From Oscillospiraceae bacterium (GTDB lineage: Bacteria > Bacillota > Clostridia > Oscillospirales > Ruminococcaceae): a stretch of 45,287 nucleotides of DNA. Below, in pieces: positions 41,099-45,287 of the stretch; within the stretch, counting starts at the first letter, position 1; each line of letters opens with the position of its first letter. Location of the stretch: positions 1-45,287 of the forward strand of contig WRAV01000016.1 of NCBI GenBank assembly GCA_009780025.1. The letters run 5' to 3'. The notes below the pieces were generated by a model, which searched no databases, was not told where the DNA came from, and worked only from the letters and a program-made list of their open reading frames with translations. Position numbers and translations under genes: made by a program.

Positions 41099-41220
41099 CG
41101 GAGTCTCCTTAGCTAACATGTTCCCCAAAATGTTCACGGTGGCTCTGCCGGATATACAATTTATCTCAGAATCTATTCTACCAAAAAAAAGGGGCAATAG
41201 CAACAGCTTGTGCGGACTTC

Positions 41221-41868
41221 TCAAGCTGAGTTACCAAAAGCCTCGGCAATGCTCACCGCTATGAGGTAAACGCAGATAACCGCCAGGGTAAAGTTCTCAC
41301 TCCGCAGCAGAAGGAGACCGGCCAGACAGCTGAGGGGCACAAGCACAACAAAACTCAAGATGGCGTTGGCGGTGTGGGCAGCACGAGGCTCTAAGTAGCG
41401 CGAAAAAATCAGCCCGGCAAGCTTTCCGCCGTCCAGATTGCCCACCGGCAGCAGGTTAAAGGCCGCCACCGCCAGGTTGGAGGCTATCATCAGCATAGTG
41501 CGAAGCGACTGAAAAGCAAAAAAGCGCAGCCAGAGCGCCAGTATCAGGTTGGCAGCGATTCCGGCTGCCGCGATTATTAGCTCTTTGCGGTAGGTGGGGG
41601 CCGTGGCGCGCGTGACTATCCGTATGCTTGCCGCACTCAAGTGAATCTCCCGCAGTCCTACCCTGCAAAAGGCCACCGCAACAAGATGCCCCAGCTCGTG
41701 GACAACCACCGGCAGAACTATATACCACAGCAAAATCTGGCGGTCCAGCCGCAGGGCAAAGACCACCAGCGCGAAAAACCAAAAGCTCAGCCGCAGCCGC
41801 AGGTTCAGTAGGGGAACGGTAAAGCTCACCCGCTTAGTCCGCCTCGGAGATTTGTCCGGACAGCCCAT
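41221..41868 (-). CDS. M50 site-2 protease family protein (SpoIVFB-like)
   Basis: 215 residues, multi-pass. Zinc motif HELGH (VVVHELGHLVAVAFC) near 58-62, and the second metal-site motif NLLPVGNLDGGK near 145-156. The length and minimal membrane core fit SpoIVFB, the intramembrane protease that activates sigma-K in sporulating Firmicutes. The adjoining upstream gene is an M23-domain membrane protein like SpoIVFA, overlapping by 35 nt. The pair supports a spore-forming host, though other S2P roles are possible. Confidence 0.88.
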   Translation of the reverse strand: MGCPDKSPRRTKRVSFTVPLLNLRLRLSFWFFALVVFALRLDRQILLWYIVLPVVVHELGHLVAVAFCRVGLREIHLSAASIRIVTRATAPTYRKELIIAAAGIAANLILALWLRFFAFQSLRTMLMIASNLAVAAFNLLPVGNLDGGKLAGLIFSRYLEPRAAHTANAILSFVVLVPLSCLAGLLLLRSENFTLAVICVYLIAVSIAEAFGNSA

Positions 41869-42691
41869 GCATAGGGTCGGCGTACAGCCCCTCCACGATC
41901 ACCGCGAAGTGAAGGTGGGGACCGGTGGTCATCCCGGTACTGCCGACCGTGGCCAGCTGCTGGCCCTGGCTTACGCTCTCGCCCTCGACCACTAGTATCT
42001 GCGAGCAGTGGGCGTAGAAGGTCTTCAGGTTGTGGGCGTGGCGCAAAACTATGTAGTTGCCGTAGACCCTGTCCTCGCCGACTCTTTCCACCGTACCGGG
42101 CAGGGCGGACAGAATTTCCCGGCCGTAGGGGGCCGCTATATCTATGCCGTTGTGAAAGTCAACGTTGCCGCTCAGCGGGTGCACCCTGAACGCAAAAGGG
42201 GAGGTGACCACCCCTACCACCGGTGGGTTAAGCGCGGTGTTAAGGAAGAATGGAGCCAACGTGCTGCCCTCTGGTGGCGGCAGCATTCCGCTTTGCCCCG
42301 GATGTAATCTAAGGAGAGTGGGCTCGCTGATACCTGTCACCGGCGCTTCGGATTCCGGCTGCGGTTGTACCTGAGCCTGGCCGCCGATAATGCTCTCTAC
42401 AGCCTCGAAGAAGCCGCTTGTCATACCTCTCAGCTCGGCGAAATAGTCGGCCAGTCCGCTGCCGTTTTCACCGCTAACCAAGCCGGAATACTCATTTTTT
42501 AGCCGGGCAAAGCTGTCCTGGCTTAGCTGTCTAGTAGCCAAAGCTGTAAGCACAATCAGCGTGCAGACAATAATTTGTACGGTCAGCGCAAAGGCTACCG
42601 CATCGACTTCGGGCCTTGCGCCCCCACGCTGGTTTACCCTGGCGGAGCCTGTGCGTGGTCGCCGGCTTTCTCTTCTGGTGGTCATATGCAT
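41834..42691 (-). CDS. M23-domain membrane protein (SpoIVFA-like)
   Basis: 285 residues. Cytoplasmic basic N-terminus, one transmembrane helix (about 32-52, ALTVQIIVCTLIVLTALAT), a linker with Pro/Gln, and a C-terminal LytM/M23 domain. Metal residues present: HNGIDIAAPYG (His, Asp) and HLHFAV (HxH). In SpoIVFA the M23 domain regulates the neighbouring SpoIVFB; the overlap with the M50 gene supports the same pairing here. A complete metal site means it could also be an active peptidoglycan endopeptidase. Start ATG at 42691 or 42685. Confidence 0.86.
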   Translation of the reverse strand: MHMTTRRESRRPRTGSARVNQRGGARPEVDAVAFALTVQIIVCTLIVLTALATRQLSQDSFARLKNEYSGLVSGENGSGLADYFAELRGMTSGFFEAVESIIGGQAQVQPQPESEAPVTGISEPTLLRLHPGQSGMLPPPEGSTLAPFFLNTALNPPVVGVVTSPFAFRVHPLSGNVDFHNGIDIAAPYGREILSALPGTVERVGEDRVYGNYIVLRHAHNLKTFYAHCSQILVVEGESVSQGQQLATVGSTGMTTGPHLHFAVIVEGLYADPMHGLSGQISEAD

Positions 42692-42703
42692 CCCCCATTG
42701 TTA

Positions 42704-42882
42704 ATATAGTCAATCAACTTGAAAAAAGCGCCCTTGTTTTTCAAGTTAGCTCGCGTTCTGTGCGAGCTTTCGGCGCAGCCGAAGATTTACGTATACACGG
42801 TTTCCCCGGCGTGTGCGCCGGTGCGCTACGCTCTTTGTCGCGCCTTCAAAAGCGGGCTTCTTTTGAAGTGGAATAAGTATAG
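42704..42882 (-). repeat. Multi-hairpin dispersed element, family B copy 3 (divergent)
   Basis: 179 bp, reverse orientation to copies 1 and 2. Minus-strand stems: CTTCAAAAG/CTTTTGAAG, CCGGCG/CGCCGG, CTTCGGC/GCCGAAAG, GCTCGC/GCGAGC, AACTTGAAAAA/TTTTTTCAAGTT. Inner stems differ in sequence from the other copies but still pair. It occupies the divergent region between the M23 and superoxide dismutase genes. Confidence 0.75.
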
Positions 42883-42983
42883 TCCATTGCCATACGGCTT
42901 GTTCCATTTTATTCAGCGGGGAAGGCAAAAATGCTGCCGGTTGCATAAGCTGGGGAAACTATCTAATGAAAGGGAGCAAAAAC

Positions 42984-43649
42984 ATGGAAAACGCCAACAC
43001 AATGGATTATTCGCCTGTGCCGGCCGGTGGTCACACTCTTCCGCCGCTGGAGTATGCCTACAATGCCCTTGAGCCTGTTATTGGTGAGCAGACCATGCAC
43101 CTACACCACGACAAGCACCACAAAGCCTATGTGGACGGCCTTAACAAAGCCGAGTTGGCCCTGGTAGAGGCGCGCAAAAAAGGCGACTACCAGCTTATAA
43201 AGTATTGGGAAAACGAGCTTGCATTTAACGGCTCGGGGCATATTTTGCACTCGGTCTACTGGGACATCATGGCCCCGCCGAGGAGTGGGGGCAGCCCAGG
43301 CGAGTACACCAGCTACTACATAGATGAGTATTTTGGCAGCTTCGAGGCATTCAAGGCACAGTTTTTGGCGGCGGCCAAGGCGGTCGAGGGTTCAGGCTGG
43401 TGCATTTTGGGCTGGAACCCGGCATTCTTCCGCCTGGAGATTTTACAGGCGGAGAAGCATCAAAACCTCACACAGTGGGGGATAGTACCCATACTGGTCT
43501 GCGACGTTTGGGAGCACGCCTACTACCTTGGCTACCAGAACGAGAAGCCCAAATTTGTCGACGCCTGGTGGGAGCTTATCAATTGGAACACGGTGGAGCG
43601 CCGACTTATAAGCGCAATGGGCGGGGTATTGCCGCTGGGCGCTAAGTAA
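42984..43649 (+). CDS. sod: Superoxide dismutase (Fe/Mn family)
   Basis: Cytosolic enzyme that dismutates superoxide. About 221 residues from the ATG at 42984 (GGGAG upstream; ATG at 42966 is alternative). The four metal ligands are visible: His in TMHLHHDKHHKAYV, His in GSGHILHSVYW, and Asp and His in VCDVWEHAYYLGYQNEK. The glycine-rich GSGWCILGW block is typical. Which metal is used cannot be decided, but the neighbouring Mn exporter mntP is suggestive. Confidence 0.95.
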   Translation: MENANTMDYSPVPAGGHTLPPLEYAYNALEPVIGEQTMHLHHDKHHKAYVDGLNKAELALVEARKKGDYQLIKYWENELAFNGSGHILHSVYWDIMAPPRSGGSPGEYTSYYIDEYFGSFEAFKAQFLAAAKAVEGSGWCILGWNPAFFRLEILQAEKHQNLTQWGIVPILVCDVWEHAYYLGYQNEKPKFVDAWWELINWNTVERRLISAMGGVLPLGAK

Positions 43650-43660
43650 GAATTTTCAAC

Positions 43661-43749
43661 GTAGGGGCGAACTGTGTTTGCCCGCCAATTATCGCAACGC
43701 TCGCGGGCGACGCGATTTGTGCGACTTTAGTTACACAGTTCGCCCCTAC
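43661..43749. repeat. Short inverted-repeat element, family A copy 3
   Basis: 89 bp with 17-bp near-perfect inverted ends (GTAGGGGCGAACTGTGT and its complement). Its reverse complement aligns with 889-985. It lies between sod and mntP. Confidence 0.85.
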
Positions 43750-43799
43750 AGTTTTTAGTTTGCGCTGCCGGGATTTCCCTGGCGGTGTAATTTTTTTGG

Positions 43800-43831
43800 T
43801 TGATTTTATTCGGAAAACCATATAATATGGT
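43800..43831 (+). promoter_or_regulatory. mntP promoter with overlapping palindrome
   Basis: TTGATT at 43800-43805 and TATAAT at 43821-43826, spacer 15 bp. The -10 lies inside the perfect palindrome ACCATATAATATGGT (43817-43831), a possible operator. Confidence 0.55.
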
Positions 43832-43873
43832 ACAACATGTCTGCGATACTATTTTGCGCTTTAGGAGCACACT

Positions 43874-44470
43874 ATGAGCTTACCAGAACTTCTGCTGCTG
43901 GCCCTTGGACTCTCGATGGACACATTTGCGGTGGCAATCTGCGCAGGCCTTGGCCTTGCCAAGGTGAACTTTTTAAATATGCTAATAATCGGCGGGTACT
44001 TTGGCCTTTTTCAGGCGGCAATGCCACTTGTTGGGTATCTGCTGGCGGCCCGTTTTACCGTCTGGGTAAATGCTGTTGACCACTGGATAGCCTTTGCGTT
44101 GCTCGGCTTTATCGGGGTGCGTATGATTATTTCCAGCCAAAAAAAAGAAGACCGTTGTGCCCCCTGCGTATCCTGTGAGACATGCAGAGTGATTCCGGCC
44201 TTCTCGGTATCGCTGCGCAGTATGGTTCCGCTTGCGCTGGCCACCAGTATTGACGCTGCTGCGGTGGGTATCTCGTTTGCGTTCTTGGAAGTAGATATTA
44301 TCCCCGCGATTAGCTATATCGGCATCGTCACCCTTATAGTCGCCATAGCCGGGGTAAAAGTCGGCCAGGCTTTCGGGGTGCGTTTTCGCAAAAAGGCAGA
44401 GCTTGTGGGCGGGGCTATCCTGGTGCTGCTCGGTGGGAGAATATTCCTTGATGGGGTAGGGGTGTTGTAG
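43874..44470 (+). CDS. mntP: Manganese efflux pump MntP
   Basis: 198 residues, six transmembrane helices in two inverted repeats. Each repeat has the metal Asp: ALGLSMDTFAVAI (D16) and LATSIDAAAVGIS. It exports Mn(II) from the cytoplasm. The central loop contains CAPCVSCETC, four Cys in a regular spacing between the two repeats, which could sense or bind metal. AGGAG precedes the ATG at 43874. Confidence 0.93.
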   Translation: MSLPELLLLALGLSMDTFAVAICAGLGLAKVNFLNMLIIGGYFGLFQAAMPLVGYLLAARFTVWVNAVDHWIAFALLGFIGVRMIISSQKKEDRCAPCVSCETCRVIPAFSVSLRSMVPLALATSIDAAAVGISFAFLEVDIIPAISYIGIVTLIVAIAGVKVGQAFGVRFRKKAELVGGAILVLLGGRIFLDGVGVL

Positions 44471-44527
44471 GTGGCTGGCTGCCACAGCTACTTCGCGCAC
44501 CGTAATCACTGCAGGGAAAGGACACGC

Positions 44528-45040
44528 CTATTTGGTGTCTAAGAGCTGCTGCACATACTCCAGTGAAAACCCAAAGCGCTTGGAAACTTCCTGCGCGGTA
44601 AGGCCCTGGACAAGAAATCTCTTCGCTACAACTTCCAAATCTTCGCCAAGTTCGATAATATGTCCGTCAGGGTCGTAGAAGCGAATCACCCGCTGCCCCC
44701 AAACATATTCATGCACATCGTGGATAAGCTCGGCACCGGACGCTTTTATCTTCGCTTGCCAATAATCAATATCGTCAACTTCAAATGCCAGCTGATAGTT
44801 ATTTGCCTTGGTTTTCACTTCTAATTTTGCGCCAGTTGGCGTAGCGGCGAAGTCTCCTGAGCCTTCGACTATACCTTTGTAATCGCGTTGCAAGGCTACT
44901 CCGCTTTTGTAGCTGAGATGGTCACCGTCAATCACTTCGTCTAACTCTTGTTCTAAGACTGTTTCGTAGAAATTTCTCGACCTTGCAAAATCTTCTACCC
45001 CAAGCAAAATCCATGCCCTGCTGCTCATTTTGTTTTTCAT
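44528..45040 (-). CDS. VOC (glyoxalase/bleomycin resistance) superfamily protein with C-terminal helix-turn-helix-like tail
   Basis: 170 residues from the ATG at 45040 (TAGGAGAG upstream). A VOC fold of about 130 residues: WILLGVEDFARSRNFYETVL at the start, YQLAFEVDDIDYW and IRFYDPDGHIIELGEDL with the metal-type Glu at the end. About 38 residues follow (VAKRFLVQGLTAQEVSKRFGFSLEYVQQLL) that look like a small DNA-binding-type helix pair. Function unknown. Its promoter region shares a 37-bp block with the S51 peptidase-like gene at 11602-12279. Confidence 0.85.
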   Translation of the reverse strand: MKNKMSSRAWILLGVEDFARSRNFYETVLEQELDEVIDGDHLSYKSGVALQRDYKGIVEGSGDFAATPTGAKLEVKTKANNYQLAFEVDDIDYWQAKIKASGAELIHDVHEYVWGQRVIRFYDPDGHIIELGEDLEVVAKRFLVQGLTAQEVSKRFGFSLEYVQQLLDTK

Positions 45041-45069
45041 TATAATCTCTCCTAACTTTTTAGAAGTTA

Positions 45070-45106
45070 TTGTATCACGCCAAACACGACAATAGTGCGT
45101 CATATT
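45070..45106 (-). promoter_or_regulatory. Shared 37-bp promoter cassette, copy 2
   Basis: 31 of 37 bases match 12314-12350. The minus strand reads TTGTCGTGTTT-GCG then TGATACAAT, an extended -10, about 30 bp before the VOC gene ATG. Confidence 0.6.
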
Positions 45107-45130
45107 TCATGTGAACATATATTATTTTTG

Positions 45131-45287
45131 GGTCTTGCCTAGATTAGAGGGACATGATACACTGAAAACTGAGGTATCATGATGAAAAACAAGTACATCA
45201 GGCGTTCACATCTAAGCGAGGCCAAATTTCGGCAGATAGTAAAGTGCTTTTCACTGGACTTAACAGCTATGCAAACGGCGCAATTAA
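45131..45287 (+). mobile_element. Left end of an IS1595-like insertion sequence, transposase start
   Basis: GGGTCTTGCCTAGATTAG at 45131 looks like the terminal inverted repeat. The transposase frame opens at ATG 45182 (or 45179) and reads MKNKYIRRSHLSEAKFRQIV, then FSLDLTAMQTAQL, before the window ends. This opening matches IS1595-family transposases, whose N-terminus is a zinc-ribbon/HTH region followed by the ISXO2-like DDE domain (not in view). The right end lies outside the window. Confidence 0.8.

Overview
The window reads as a piece of chromosome from an uncultured, Gram-positive, probably spore-forming member of Bacillota class Clostridia (Oscillospirales-like). Reasons: the gene order yhbY-nadD-yqeK-rsfS-leuS and yqeG-pepP-efp-CD1247-like, an IreB homologue, an adjacent M23/M50 pair that looks like SpoIVFA/SpoIVFB, sigma-A-type promoters, strong AGGAGG-type ribosome binding sites, and a B12 riboswitch feeding an ECF transporter. 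The backbone is moderately GC-rich; the CRISPR island (about 23-31.8 kb) and a few single genes are more AT-rich and look acquired.

Layout. 0.6-5.2 kb: ribosome assembly/NAD/translation operon ending in leuS. 5.2-6.5 kb: a WG-repeat protein broken by a T-run frameshift. 6.6-11.3 kb: rpsU, yqeG, a TIM-barrel nuclease-like gene, aminopeptidase P, efp, a CD1247-like zinc-ribbon protein and a rhomboid-like membrane protein. 11.4-14.9 kb: minus-strand genes (S51 peptidase-like, aldo/keto reductase-ferredoxin, IreB, a lipoprotein with an internal duplication). 15-22.2 kb: orphan hisB, a Xer recombinase, a coiled-coil protein, a secreted acidic protein, a flippase, a D,D-carboxypeptidase and a metallophosphoesterase. 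22.2-22.8 kb: four tRNA genes (Val, Asp, Phe, Gly). 23.1-31.3 kb: a decayed type I-C CRISPR-Cas locus. 32-38.9 kb: a cobalamin-riboswitch operon with two DUF4430 proteins, an alpha/alpha-toroid protein, EcfT and a tripartite EcfA-EcfA'-EcfS fusion. 39-45 kb: pssA/psd, the M50/M23 pair, superoxide dismutase, mntP, a VOC protein and the start of an IS1595-like element.

Two systems stand out. First, the CRISPR locus carries a precise 4.8-kb inversion. One breakpoint lies inside cas3, cutting between the HD/Walker A half and the DEAQ half. The other lies inside a CRISPR repeat of a three-repeat mini-array that sat between cas7 and cas4. Undoing the inversion restores, to the base, an in-frame cas3 joint, a full 33-nt repeat with 34-nt spacers on each side, and the canonical order cas3-cas5-cas8c-cas7-cas4-cas1-cas2-array. 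cas1, cas3, cas8c and cas7 also carry apparent frameshifts, so the locus looks like a fossil unless the indels are assembly errors. Second, the B12 operon separates into neighbouring genes the two folds that are fused in animal intrinsic factor/transcobalamin (alpha-toroid and DUF4430-like beta domain), next to a self-contained ECF importer. Its first protein shares a C-terminal domain of about 180 residues with a separate acidic secreted protein at 17-18 kb.

The window is also rich in small dispersed elements. There are three copies of a 175-179 bp multi-hairpin element whose stems differ in sequence but keep pairing, three short elements with GTAGGGGCG inverted ends (one supplies the yhbY stop codon), and a 37-bp promoter cassette shared by two unlinked genes.
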